Source: Limnomonas spitsbergensis
Taxonomy: Eukaryota; Chlorophyta; Chlorophyceae; Chlamydomonadales
Reading direction: 5' to 3'
DNA length: 64,000 nucleotides
Assembly (NCBI GenBank): GCA_037349105.1
Contig: JAYJMM010000105.1
Coordinates: 3,720,001 to 3,784,000, forward strand
Under the pieces are notes generated by a model, which saw nothing but the letters and a program-made list of their open reading frames with translations, did no database searches and had not been told where the DNA came from. Position numbers and translations under genes: made by a program. Position 1 is the stretch's first letter. Every line of letters starts with the position of its first letter. Shown here piece after piece: positions 48,201 to 58,822 of the stretch.

Positions 48201-50685
48201 GCGCTGCAGGATCCTCCTGCTCATCTGCCACGCTTGCCATGTGCGGCGGGGAGAGGAGGAGGCAAGCAGCATGCAGGCGCTGCCGCCAGAAACAGCAGCG
48301 GGCGGCGGCGTCGGTAGTGGCGGGGGGCATCGGAAGCCCCGAGGGACTGCTCGTCGGCCTCCAGCAGGCTTGCGGTGTGAACTGTGCCGCGAGCGGGAGG
48401 GCCGACGGAACGATCTGGCCGACAAGGACAGCTGCCGGACACGCTCCGGTGGGGAGAGAGATGGATCGCACGCGCCTGAGGAGGGCGCGAGCAGCCGCGG
48501 TTCGCCGGCAGAGGAGCGGCGGGGAGCGGGGAGCAGGGGGGATGCCAGAGGGGTAGGCTATGCACGCAACCCCGCTACAGCTGCTTCCAGTGGCGGCAGC
48601 GTTCGGCTGCCGGAGGGTGGCTGCGCCTCGATCGGCGGTCGTCCTCGCGCGCCTGTCCCGCCCTCCTCAGCCTCCGACCCCGTTGTTGGGCGCCGTCGAT
48701 TGCGGATATTGTGTTTGCACGGCTTCAGGCAGACTGGGTACAAGCTCATGGTGAGGTCGAACGAGATCAACTGAGATCTGTGTGCTGTGGGTCTTTGCTC
48801 GAGTGTCCTCTCCTCTTTTTAGTTCACCGGTTAGGGATGAGTTTTGATGAGGGTTCTCCTGACCTCCGTGCCAGAGTTCTGTTGGTTATCAGACTTGGTA
48901 TCAGGGCTCGCTGCATCAGGCCTCCTATCCGCAGGCCGTGATGTAGCTGAATGGCAGCTGAAAGACACCGAAATAAACAGTGGTAACCTCTCCTCAGGGC
49001 CGGACGTGTGGGCTGCGAAAACATCTGGACGACCTCGCTGACTTCTACTTCCCAGTGAGAGATGCGGCTGAGGGCGGGGGGGCATGGTTGCATGCGTTTT
49101 GAGGGAGGGAGGGGATGCAAGGGTGCATGAGCCGAGGGGGATGAGTTCCTAGGTGCATGATCTGAAGGAAGGAGGTGCATAAGGGCTGAGGGTGGGTGGT
49201 GCATAGGTGCATGGGGCTGACGGAGGGGGTGCATGGGTGCATGGGACCTAGGGTATAAGGTGTGGCAAGGAATGGGGATGCATGGAATCATGGGCCTTTG
49301 GGGATGGGCATTGGGTTAACGGCTGTGTGTATAGCATGGGGGGCTAAGCTTAAGGCCTGAGTCAGTGACATTATTTCCCAAATTGCCATGAGGAATCCGA
49401 AAATCATGGTATAAACTTGAATGGAAGGCCAGTACATGAGAATAGGAGCATTGGACAGCATGAGACAAAGGCATCGGGAGGGTTGTTGAGATGCTTGCAC
49501 TCCCTCCACCTGCCCTAGGACGCCCCACACCTCCTCCCACACTTTGTCAAGACCGCGGAGGAGGCGTCACCCGCCGCTGTTCCCCAAAGTCCAGGGGCCT
49601 CTGTGCCTGACTACCCCACCAGCTGCAGCCAGACAGCGCCGCATCACGATCCAGTCCTGCCCACAGGCTGCGGCCAAGCAGGGCAGCATCATCAGCTGGA
49701 AAACCAGCCCACAGAAGGGGAAAGCCAACCCACAGAGCAGCTGGGCCTACCTGGTGCTCACAGCGAGGACCACCACAATACTGGCCCCCCTTTGCAGCAT
49801 CCCCAGCAGCAGGGGAGGCACCAGCACCCAGCGCAACAGCACCCGCAGCTGCCCCCTCCTGGCCTGCACAAGAGGGCTTGGCTCCTACCACCCGAGCTGA
49901 TGCAGCCGACAGCGGGTTACAACACGCTCACCTACAGCCCCGCCCGCGCGCCGGTTTCAGCCGCCCCTGATCAAACCGCCGTTCACCCTCCCCCGCAACC
50001 GCTCAACGCCCTGAACCCTTCTGCTACCCCCGATACCCCCGATGCCGGGTGGCAGTCTGCCCCGTCTTACGTGGATGATCAGCAGTACATGCGGCAAACA
50101 GCAGGGTGGCCGCTTTCTCAGCAGAGCTTGAGGGCGTTTGATGATCGGTACGGCCCGTTTGATGGTGTGCTGGGGTTCAGCCAGGGCGCGGCTGTGGCGG
50201 CCGCTCTATGCACTCAGCAGCAGCAGTTGGAGGTGGTTTCCAGACCGCCTAGTCGTAGCTTCAGGTTTGCGATCCTTGCATCGGGCTTTCCGTCTGCCAG
50301 CCCTGAGCACCAGCAGCTGGCGTGCCAGACAGGCAAGCTGCGCCTGCCATCCATCCATCTTTTTGGCGGAGGGGAACCAACGGCGGGCGATGGGGAAACT
50401 CCGGCGGGGCGCCCTGTCGGCGCCTGCTCCTTGGCCGCGCCCGGGGTTGACACCGTGGAGGTGCAGGGTGGTGTAGGTGGTACATGTTGGCCGCCTGGCG
50501 ATGACCGACAGATCGAGGCTGCAGAGAGCGAGCGGCTGGTGGACTTGTTTGACCCTGGTGTGGGCAGGCGGGTGGTGCGTCACGGCCAGGGGCACATCCT
50601 GCCCAGCAAGAGAGCCGTGGTGCTGCAGCTGCGTGACTTCCTCATTCAGCGGATCGAGGAGTTGGAGGCTGAGGGAGCTGTATGA
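42274..50685 (+). CDS. STR6: TrhO-like rhodanese fused to FSH serine hydrolase (plant STR6 type)
   Basis: Nine exons: 42,274-42,487; 42,641-42,837; 43,443-44,537; 44,940-45,046; 46,353-46,435; 47,370-47,433; 47,652-48,750; 48,998-49,054; 49,519-50,685. They sum to 4,083 nt, 1,360 residues, in frame at every junction. Residues ~20-137 are the TrhO N-terminal fold (VLLYYCY, GLRGRIRVAQDGINVTVGG). A ~340-residue low-complexity insert with 20-residue repeats follows. The rhodanese domain (~485-590) has VVIDVRNLYETNIG and active-site CTGGVR with Cys538. A Cys-rich segment begins near 753 (CMVC, CMRC, CHAC). The FSH hydrolase (~937-1360) has LCLHGFRQ, nucleophile Ser1193 in GFSQG, Asp at ~1300 in DDRQIEAAES and His1331 in GHILP. 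TrhO enzymes hydroxylate tRNA U34; the plant fusion's role is not settled. Start choice (42,274 versus 42,157) is uncertain; intron 2 is GC-AG. Confidence 0.9.
43226..43279. repeat. 24-bp inverted repeat in intron 2
   Basis: Arms 43,226-43,249 and 43,256-43,279 are complementary except for one mismatch and one G-T pair, around a 6-base loop. As RNA on either strand it would form a very stable hairpin. Function unknown. Confidence 0.7.
43801..44147 (+). repeat. 60-bp coding minisatellite in exon 3
   Basis: Five exact-length units (43,801-44,100) plus a partial one. They differ mainly at one base (GGGACAGC or GGGGCAGC) and encode a 20-residue Gly/His/Pro/Gln repeat beginning GHPQGQLPPGHEG. All six frames are open through the repeat because the unit is a multiple of three and contains no stops. 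The repeat lies in the long insert ahead of the rhodanese domain, where plant relatives are short. Confidence 0.92.
45041..45826 (+). repeat. 33-bp intronic minisatellite containing the intron's own 5' splice site
   Basis: About 22 units of GTACTGGT[A/C]GGTTAGTACATGACACATGTACAT. The first begins inside exon 4: ATGTACTG then GTAGGT is the real exon-intron junction at 45,046/45,047. Outer units keep GGTAGG, while units 3-16 have GGTCGG. Any use of a downstream copy as donor would add an in-frame stop (TAG or ACA-TGA). Confidence 0.92.
45827..46352 (+). repeat. Remainder of intron 4 with CCTT-rich microsatellite
   Basis: Pyrimidine-rich tracts of CCTT units at ~46,127-46,168 and more scattered copies up to the acceptor at 46,352. 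No gene is seen. Confidence 0.6.
46436..47369 (+). other. Intron 5 of the rhodanese-FSH gene
   Basis: 934 bp without a supportable gene. It contains tandem copies of AATTCAGCTAC/AATTTAGCTAC (near 46,660-46,690), a short motif that also occurs in intron 2 near 42,950. Confidence 0.6.
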
Positions 50686-52400
50686 AAGGGTCACGTAGAT
50701 GATTTGACGGGTTGAGGGTTAAGATGGGGCGGGCCAGAAGCTTCGAAGAGACTCCACCGAAATGCGCCGGACGAGGGATGATACGTCGCTGTGGTGCATG
50801 CATCCACAACACCCCCGATCCACACCCCATCCACGAGGCAGTCCCGCCACATGTCGGAGGCTCCAGAAACAGTTCCTCGGTCAGGGCCCAGAAAATGTAT
50901 TTTTGTCTGCCAGCCTTTATGCATTGAGCCTGGCATACTATTCCCCCAGATTCTCGGGCTCGGCCCGTGCCCACAGTAATACTTCATTGTCCGCCATCAC
51001 AGCCTAGGGCCACAGCGCCACACAGTCCTGGTGCATTCTTTGACACACACATCAGGCCCCACATATCGGTAGTCACATACGCCGTCTAAACGGTTCCCAT
51101 TTAGGCCAATTTTTTTCACGAAGGCTCCATAGATGGCTACCAGCTCGGCTCTGTTTCTGTTGTGTGTGGGTCCTACTCCTGCCAGGTTAATAGTTGGTCC
51201 TGTTGATCGGCAGTGGCGCTTGGGATGTGGTGAAAATGACCAGGCTGTCTAGAGGGAAGGCCAAGCCACAAAAACTGGGCGCTAGCATATCTTCTTCATT
51301 ATGTGCCTTGCCGATGCCAAGCATGGAGCAATTCACGCAGTCTTTTAGAAAACGATGCACCGATTTAAAAGTATAGAGGAACATAAGCGAGATCCTTCAA
51401 GACCCTTTAGCTGATCCAACTGCCTGCAATGCGCATCTCCCGCAGTCCCCTTCAAACTCAACATCATCTCCCCTCCAGGCAGGATCTCCTCTCCCTTCAT
51501 CAACCTGATTTCATGTACAAGCCAAAAACTCTCATTGTGGCTCAAATTTAAGCCTAAGTGCATGCAACCTCATTACACAATGAATTCATAAACTCTATGA
51601 GATAATACCAATAGGTAACCATTGCACGCCGGTTGCACTTGCAGCAGTGTTGGATCATGTTATGTGGAGTCACCTAATGAAGAACGGCGATGTTCAGCTC
51701 CGATGAAGGACGAAACCAGTTCCGAGTATCCCACCTGCCACGTTCCCGCGTCATAATACTTAGACCCATTGCTTATATTTAACAATTATGTCTATAAAAG
51801 TCGAAAAGTGAGAGAGACGGTGCAAATAAAGACAGCGGCCAATTGATAGGTTTTCTGCTCACCAAAACAGGGGGTTTGAGTAGTAGTGTGTCAAAGTCAC
51901 ATATGTGAGCCGTACAGCGGTGCACACTTGCCCTCGACAAGCAATTTCTGTATAAGAACTTGCTTGGCTTTCTGTCTTCACATCGGCCACACCTGCCCAT
52001 ATCCTTATTCCTCATACTTTCGCCACATTTTCGACTGCAAGGATACGAGCTCAGACCAGCTCAAATATTCATTATTTATAACAGTTAAGCCATTGGTGGT
52101 ATCACAGGGACATCACAGCGACATAACCGAAGTGCACCCCTCTTGGAACTATCCGCTATCATTTGCAAAGTATGATGAGGCTCACCGCCCAGCTACCGGT
52201 AACCATTGAAACGTTGTGATAACACAAAAAACATTGTAGGCAAAGATGTGGCCCTGGACGGCAGATGAGAAATGGTGAACAGGAACAGGAAGGGCAAACG
52301 GCCAACAAGCTCCCACACAGTGTCACGGCCGCACTAGTCATAAGGAGTGTGCTTGTGTGCGCATCAATTTGCGACTGCGGCTTGGCGCGATCAGCACTGC
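50686..52400. other. No gene recognised
   Basis: 3' flank of the rhodanese-FSH gene followed by sequence with only short unconvincing frames. I see no motif, repeat family or RNA gene here that I can name. Confidence 0.5.
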
Positions 52401-52409
52401 TGATACCAG

Positions 52410-52665
52410 AGGACGACGCAACGGTCAGCGGCAACAGGCACGCTGCTGCCAGCGGTGTTGGGCAAGGGGGGATAGCGAGCAGGTAGAGGATGCTCTGAAT
52501 GTGTGCTTCCAGTGCCCTAGTGTCAGGGAGCAGTTACGGGAGCGGGGGTGGGCAGGTCCTCCGGGCGCTGCCACTAACTTCCACCAGTTGTACCAGGCTG
52601 GGCATGGGTGGGACGCACTTGCTTTTGTGGACTGTGCTGTGGGCATTATTGAGGGTAATTCTCCA
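52410..52665 (+). pseudogene. LINE C-terminal coding fragment
   Basis: Within a 138-codon frame, CCQRCWARGDSEQVEDALNV followed by CFQCPSVREQLRERG and AFVDCA resembles the zinc-binding C-terminus of L1-type non-LTR retrotransposon ORF2 (C-x2-C ... H/N-x-C pattern, then a helical tail). It is directly followed by the tail repeat at 52,660, which supports the reading. Confidence 0.5.
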
Positions 52666-52805
52666 GGGTTTCTGAGGCCGGTGTCGTGGCCTTTCCGGCC
52701 TTCTCTTTTGGTCTTTTTTTTTGTTGTTGTTGTTGTTTGCCCCCTTTTTAGTTTCTTCTCTTCTCCCTTCTGATCAGTGGGGCGCCCTCGCGGCCAAGCA
52801 GGGGG
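52660..52805 (+). repeat. LINE-type 3' tail repeat, copy B
   Basis: Diverged copy: GTGGCCTTTCCGGCCTTCTC, a poly-T/GTT tract, then GGGCGCCCTCGCGGCCAAGC. It ends in a G-run instead of the GTAACG end of copies A and C. Confidence 0.5.
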
Positions 52806-52844
52806 GGATACGCTTCCTTTTCTGGACTTATCTTTTCTTAGAGG

Positions 52845-53032
52845 CTTTGTTGAGGGCTAGTCTCTAGTGGAACTCAGGTGTTGGACTTGGTCTTCTTTGC
52901 CTTCCCGGCCTCTCCTTTTGTTCCTTTCCCCGCCCCTCTCTTCCTTTTAGTTCCTTCTTTACTCCCTTCTAAACAGTTGGGCGCCCACGCGGCCGAGCTT
53001 TGAGCGGGCCCAGAGGTGTAACGTTATTGACA
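52845..53032 (+). repeat. LINE-type 3' tail repeat, copy C
   Basis: AACTCAGGTGTTGGACTTGG, CCTTCCCGGCCTCTCC, GGGCGCCCACGCGGCCGAGC and GGTGTAACGTTATTGACA align with copy A in the same order and spacing. Confidence 0.6.
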
Positions 53033-53602
53033 GTGTCTCGGCCGCACTTACTCAGGCGTGAAAAGTTATATCCCCTGGTTATATCAAAAAGTATGGTCAA
53101 AAACTGTCTACCGCCACACACCACTAGCTTTCAGAACCATGAACCACGACATGCCATCCCAGAAGGACGGCAGCAACACTTGCTTAACAAAAATGTCGAT
53201 AAATATTCGTCCTCCAACCTGCTAAGATGAATACAAGCTCAAAACAGGAAGCCAAGAAAACATGGGAGTTGTCTAGGCACTACTACGGTAGCAGGGCACA
53301 GGGCACGGGGCTACTTGTAACGGATCACCATGATGAGGTAAGCTCTCTCCACCCTAAAACTCACAGACCCTACACCACAGAGCAATCAAGCCCTATGGTC
53401 TCACTGATCAGCTTCAAGATCTTGGCGACGCGCGGCGCGACCACGAAAAGGAGACAAAACAAAATTTAAGCTAAGAACCAAGGCACAAGAAAGATAGAAA
53501 GCTATGCCCTATTTGGGCGTGGAGGTTAAGGGAACAACGCAGCTTGGGGCCATAGCCACATCCGCGCCGGTACCATGAGGCAAAAAGAAAGAAGCAACTT
53601 CC
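53033..53602. other. No gene recognised
   Basis: Short frames only; no repeat or motif I can name. Confidence 0.5.
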
Positions 53603-54644
53603 TCACGGTGGTTTTCTCTTACGGGTGTGTTTAGTTGGCCCAATGACAGGCTTCGTGGCGGAAAAATATTTGAGTTTGCGCCTGGTTTGCACTTTGCTAT
53701 GCAAGAGTTTTATCGAATGGACATATATTTTCTGGGCGCATTTCTTAGCATGGAACGTGGAGATCCCAAGAGACATCATGGCTTCAATTGTATGATTATT
53801 ATAAATAGTGCCTGATGTGCCGATCAAGATTGGAATAATTTAAATGTTGTTTCTTTGGTGCCCGTTGAAGATCAGTAGCTCAACGAGGTCGGTGTGCTGG
53901 TTTAAGGAAGCTTTTAGTTGGTCCCCATGCTCAGTGTCTCTGCAATACTCAAATTCCCAATGTGGACTACAACGTCCGTCTTTTGTCCTGTCGTTTGCAT
54001 CAACTACATGTCAGGCTGCATTAAATTTTCCTTTGGACGGCTTTAAGTGCTGGTGCCTCAGCGTGGGGGATTAAGTATGAGGGAACTTTATTCATTAGCA
54101 TGGCTGGTGCTCCTGCTCTCTCACACTTCTCGGCCGTTCCCAGGTCTGCCATGACGATGTCCCCTCCCATGCTGCCTTTCGATACAGCCCTCATCAAAAT
54201 CCTTCCTGTGCCATGGTGGCGCTCCATGTACATCTTTTGCATTTCGGGGTGCCTGCATGCGCCTGTGATATGGCATGCACTGTCATGCTCCCCACACAAG
54301 GGGCATTTGTCGGTGGTACTTTTGCCCCACCTGAACGCCACCTTGTTATTCCAAAGGCATCCATGTCGCCATCGAAGGGCTGTTTTCTTCTCGGCCAGAG
54401 TGACTCCCGGGTGGTTTAAGAAACTGTTGCTGAGGGCCCCATCAGCAATCGAGTGCAACCGTTGCCACCCTTGAAAGTAAACGCTATCGATGTTGGATCG
54501 GCCAAGCTTTTGGCGCTCGTGAATGTGTGTCTTCAGGGCACCCTTCAGATCTTCTAATCCTTGCGGCTCTCCCTGGTTAGGGTCCTCTTCGTCAGGTTTT
54601 GTGAAAAGCCAGAAAGAGCCGTACTGCGAGGGTTCGGAGCTCAC
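53603..54644 (-). pseudogene. Inverted C-terminal fragment of an RNase H retroelement
   Basis: Read on the minus strand, 54,644-54,021 is open (207 codons). It contains KCPLCGEHDSACHITGACRH, a CCHC-type finger equivalent to CPICSHPNDTPGHLLGGC in the element at 54,776-58,077, followed by the same MERHHGTGRIL-type segment. Beyond a stop, pieces with FEYCRDTEHGDQLKASL and finally LIGTSGTIYNNHTIEAMMSL (to ~53,603) match the last part of the sister element. It lacks the N-terminal domains. Confidence 0.7.
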
Positions 54645-54775
54645 TGAATCACCAAGTCACAAAGGGGGCGAGGGATAGATACCCACGACATAACACAACT
54701 CTCCCTCCCCTTCCTCCTCCACCAACCTCCCAGATCCACACGCTGCATCCTCCAACCACGCTCAATGTCCTCCAC

Positions 54776-57700
54776 ATGCTTGACACTGCGCTTGAACCGG
54801 TTCATCCCCTCGACACACATCTCACCAATCTCCAACAGCAAGGCACATGGTCTAGGGATCCCTTTCCCTTGGTCACCCCTTTCCCCCCGCCTCCGGGTGA
54901 AGACCCCAATTATCTACTTGACCAATCACTCATCGATTCCCACCTCGTCATCCATACCTCACCAGTTCACCCCGATTACGACATCCTCCCACCCCTCTCC
55001 TTCACTATCCAAATTGGACTCCGTTATCCTACCACACACACACCCTTCCCTACGCCAACCCTCTCCACCTCTATGGCCCAGACTCATCTCGATAGGGCAT
55101 TTGTCTACCGACCCAATGGCACCTACGTTGGTCACATTCCTGTCCGCCGCCTACTCTGGCTACGTGCGTGCTATGACCGCATCCGCACCACACACCCAAT
55201 TGACTTCGCACGCCTCACTGACGGGTCCTTCGCACACGATCTTGCCTCCTTACTCCTCCGTTACCGCCTCTCCAATACCTCTCCCCCACGCCCCAACATT
55301 ACCTCACGCACTGGCAAACATTCACCACTACTCCCACCCCCTGCCATCAATGCCCATTGGGTCACTCCTGCAAGCCTCCACACTGATATCTCTGCTATCA
55401 TGCCCCTCACGGTCCACCGTTTCTCTTCACCCCTCTCTGTCCCGTTTTCAGCCCTTCAATATTCCTCACTTCGTGAGAAAGACTGCTTATTTGGGGCTCT
55501 CTATCAACCTTATTCCACCCCTTGGACAGGCACCTCCTTGGTTGAGCCTCCTTTTTCAGGTCCTGCACTGCTCAAGGCTATCCGATGGTCGTTGGCATCA
55601 CTTCAAAAACAACCCCACATACCTACATCGACCTTCATCGTTGTTCCCAATTGGAAACAGGCCAAATTCATGACCCTCCTCAACTCAGGCCGCCATCGCC
55701 ATATCTCTTACACCAACCTCCACCACACCCATTTACCTTTTCTTCCCCCGACCATCTCACTCCGGCCGATATTGCTAACGCAGGCATGCCGAAATTTGAC
55801 CTTCTCCTCCTCCTCATCTTCAACACTCTTGGGGACACAACCCGTACTTTCCCATATATTGCTCCCACTTTGGCCCCGGGCTCCTCCCACCCTTCTCGCT
55901 ACTTGCTCCCTCCCGGTTTTGGCCAGGCAAATCTCCTTCCTCTGCCCACCACAATCCTTGCACCTCCACCCTCAGCCCAGCCAAACCCGACAACCCCTCC
56001 ACCCTACGCCCCCTCCTACCCCCTCCGTTGGCACGATATACCGGCATATTACACCGATGGCTCGGCCCTATCTACACCTGGCAAAGGCACAGCCACGGGT
56101 GCGGCCTTCTATTGTACTCAAGACACCACTACCTACACAGTCCACCCCGATGGCCGGGCTGAAACCAACACTATTACACGGGCTGAGCTTGCTGGCATCC
56201 ATGCTGCCCTCACACATGCCGCCTTACACCACACCGGTGATCTTACCATTTTCTCAGATTCCTTGGTTTCTCTCTATGATACGCAGAAGGCCCTTCGCCA
56301 CCCGCACACTTTGCTTGAATGTAAGCACGCCCCCCTTCTCCTCGACATTCGTGCCCTCATCCTTACCAGGCTACGCCTCCGCCACCATTTTCGCCTGTAC
56401 AAGGTCAAATCTCACATCGGCATCATTGGCAATGAACTTGCAGATAAGGGTGCTGCACTCGCCCTCCAATCCCCCGACCAATGCGACTTCACATGCACCT
56501 CAGATGTCCAACACTTAGCACACCTACCTGCATGGCCATGCCTCCCTCCCCCCCATGACACGGACGAACCGTGGTTTGCATCAGACCTTACCCATTCTTT
56601 GAAGGAACACATGTCCCGAAACTGCCCCCTTCTAACAGATGGTCCTACTTCTCCCCCTCTGCCCTTGCACTATGTCCGCATGCAAGTCCTCGTTGCCTCT
56701 GCCCTCGCCTCCTACCTTCCCATCTTATGGCACATGGGTCTGCCCTTTAGTGGTATTCGCAACATCCTCAAATCGCGCACCTATACCCTGTGGACTGCAT
56801 CTACAGCCATGCATATGAACCGCCCTTACAAAACAGCTGTCGGCACTCGCACCACCCCCCACTGTCCCATATGCTCCCATCCCAATGATACCCCTGGCCA
56901 TCTTTTAGGCGGTTGTGCTCATTCCTCCATGTCCGCCTCATACATTGCTCGACACAACCGAGCTGTATGCATCATCCAAACTGCTATTGCTAATGGCTCC
57001 CTAGGCTCCTCTTTTACTATCATGGATGCCACTTCCCGTGCTAACCTTCCCTTCGGAGTCTATGACACCTGTCTTCCACGCTGGCTAGTGCCCCGACGAC
57101 CCCCCACTTTCCCTGACACCTTTGATTACTGTAACAAACTGCGACCGGATTTGCTTATTGTCCAAGGTCTCCCACATTCCGAATTCCTTCGTCTTTACCG
57201 CGCTGGTCAACTCTCTAGCTCACAAACTATGTCTCGGCTCCAGAGGACTTGCACTGTCCACGTAGTTGAAGTCGGTTACACCTCCGAATTTCCTTTCGAA
57301 CAATGCCATGCCCGTAAATCAGAACAACATTTACGACTTATCCTTCTCCTCAAACATAATGGTTGGACAGTTTCTGTAAAGGTCTTAGGCCCCAGTGGGA
57401 CTAAGGTCTTTAATGCTAGACTAGGACTCACTGGTAGAGGAGCGTAGAGAGGTAGTCGTGAAGGTGTAGTCGGTAGGACAGTTGACCGGAGGGGGGACTG
57501 GGTGCTCACGAAGGGAGACTGCTGGAGACTTGTAATCGAATTGTGGGACAGTCAGGTATTGAGCCTGATGGATTTATCTCGTCTGAGACTTCCCGATAAC
57601 TAGCAGAGCTCGCTTATAAGGGAGTTGCAGGATTTAACCTGTGAGGGTTCAAGACCGGGCTTGCCAGGCGACCCTGCAACTTCCGTATGGAGCGTAAGCG

Positions 57701-58077
57701 CCGATAACGTAAGGCAGGTCGCGTCAGCGACTGGTAATTCTGGGGTACTGGTTACATGACCATTACAGTTTCCTTGGCACCCGTTCTCCATCCTGCCCTA
57801 CCACCTGATCCTTCGCCGACCGTGCCCATCCCCCCCTCATCCTTCCCCGCCTTCTTCTCATACACATATCATCCTTCTGGGAACCGCAGGCTTCCTCTTT
57901 CGTCCTCCCGATAAAATCCTCAGCATGCTCGGTGTCTCCAAACACGACATCTCCTCCGTCCTCAGCCGTCTCACGAAGCATACCATACGCTGCCATATAA
58001 ACATCCTTCGTCAGCGTCGCCATCTGGAAAACACCCCTGCCCATTATTGTCCGGTACCCCTTGACGACCCTCCTTAA
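54776..58077 (+). mobile_element. Retroelement ORF: methyltransferase-like region, RNase H, zinc finger; split by an LTR
   Basis: Three pieces of one decayed coding sequence. First, 54,776 to ~55,740 in one frame ends with a block (CLFGALYQPYSTPW, VEPPF, IVVPNWKQA) like the PCIF1 adenine-methyltransferase family, where NPPF is catalytic; here the first residue of that motif is Glu. Second, after a frame change near 55,725-55,745, the frame runs to 57,363 with the RNase H D-E-D-D set (YYTDGSALS, RAELAGIHAAL, FSDSLVSL, NELADKGAA) and the CCHC finger CPICSHPNDTPGHLLGGC. Third, after an antisense LTR, 57,768-58,077 resumes with LLGTAGFLF and SVLSRLTKHTIRC. The family resembles chlorophyte retroelement proteins I know only by general pattern; no reverse transcriptase is visible here. 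Confidence 0.7.
57364..57767 (-). repeat. Solo LTR of the chromovirus family, antisense
   Basis: Reverse complement begins TGTAATGGTCATGTAACCAG and ends TGTCCA, aligned with the LTR at 36,534-36,969 but about 32 bp shorter. It sits inside the coding sequence of the RNase H element, whose frame happens to continue 27 codons into it before a TAG. No clear 5-bp target duplication: flanks are ATGGT and GTTTC. Confidence 0.8.
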
Positions 58078-58822
58078 CCACCAGGTTTTTTGTCTCCCGG
58101 TGTACGGCATTTAAAATCCCGTATTCCTCAAGCCACGCTCAGGCGTTTTCTTTCTTTCTTTCTTTCTACCTGCTTTACTTTGCATTTGCTTGAACTAAAT
58201 GTTTCAAGTTGGGGCCCTGGTTTTTAACGTTGCTTGTCCCACAGGTTATTCAGACGAGCATTATTTAGTTTGCCACGCACGCCGCGGGTACAGCTGCCTA
58301 CTGTCATTAGAATTAGAAAACTCGAACACATGTATCGGCAAAGCCAAAGTTCCTGATCAGGTAGATAATTGCACATACGAGAATAGCAGGATAAGAATAG
58401 CAGGCGCCCCCCGAGCTCAGGCCGGATCTCAGGATGAAATAAAGTTTAATCAGGCCTGCTGAAGGGCCTCCTTCCGATCTCGGTGACGACGACGAGAAAC
58501 CCGAGTTGTACACCGTTGCTGTGCACCGCGAGTTGTGTGGAACGATTTTCCAAGTCGAGCCCATGTCAAAGCCCGAGTCAGTCGGTCAGACTATCTTGCG
58601 CATCTCGTAATAGTAGGTTTTGCTGTGTACGGCACTTCAAGGAATCCTGGTCATTAAGACCTGGTCTCAACACAGCACCCTCAGCACCCATACGTTAACC
58701 CTACTTCTACCCTAACAGTGTAATTATTTACCTACTCTGGTTACATTAGCCTTCAGAAGTGCAAGCTAACAGGGCACACTAATTACAACGAAATATCTCG
58801 GGATCGAACTGGTACTTTCAAG
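58078..58822. other. Upstream region of RPA1, no other gene recognised
   Basis: Contains a short TTTC microsatellite (58,148-58,170) and otherwise no supportable frame. It presumably holds the RPA1 promoter and 5' untranslated region. Confidence 0.5.

Noticed and set aside
57763..58110. 115-codon minus-strand frame
   Set aside because: The plus strand carries the conserved C-terminal block of the RNase H element here, matched by the fragment at 53,603-54,644.
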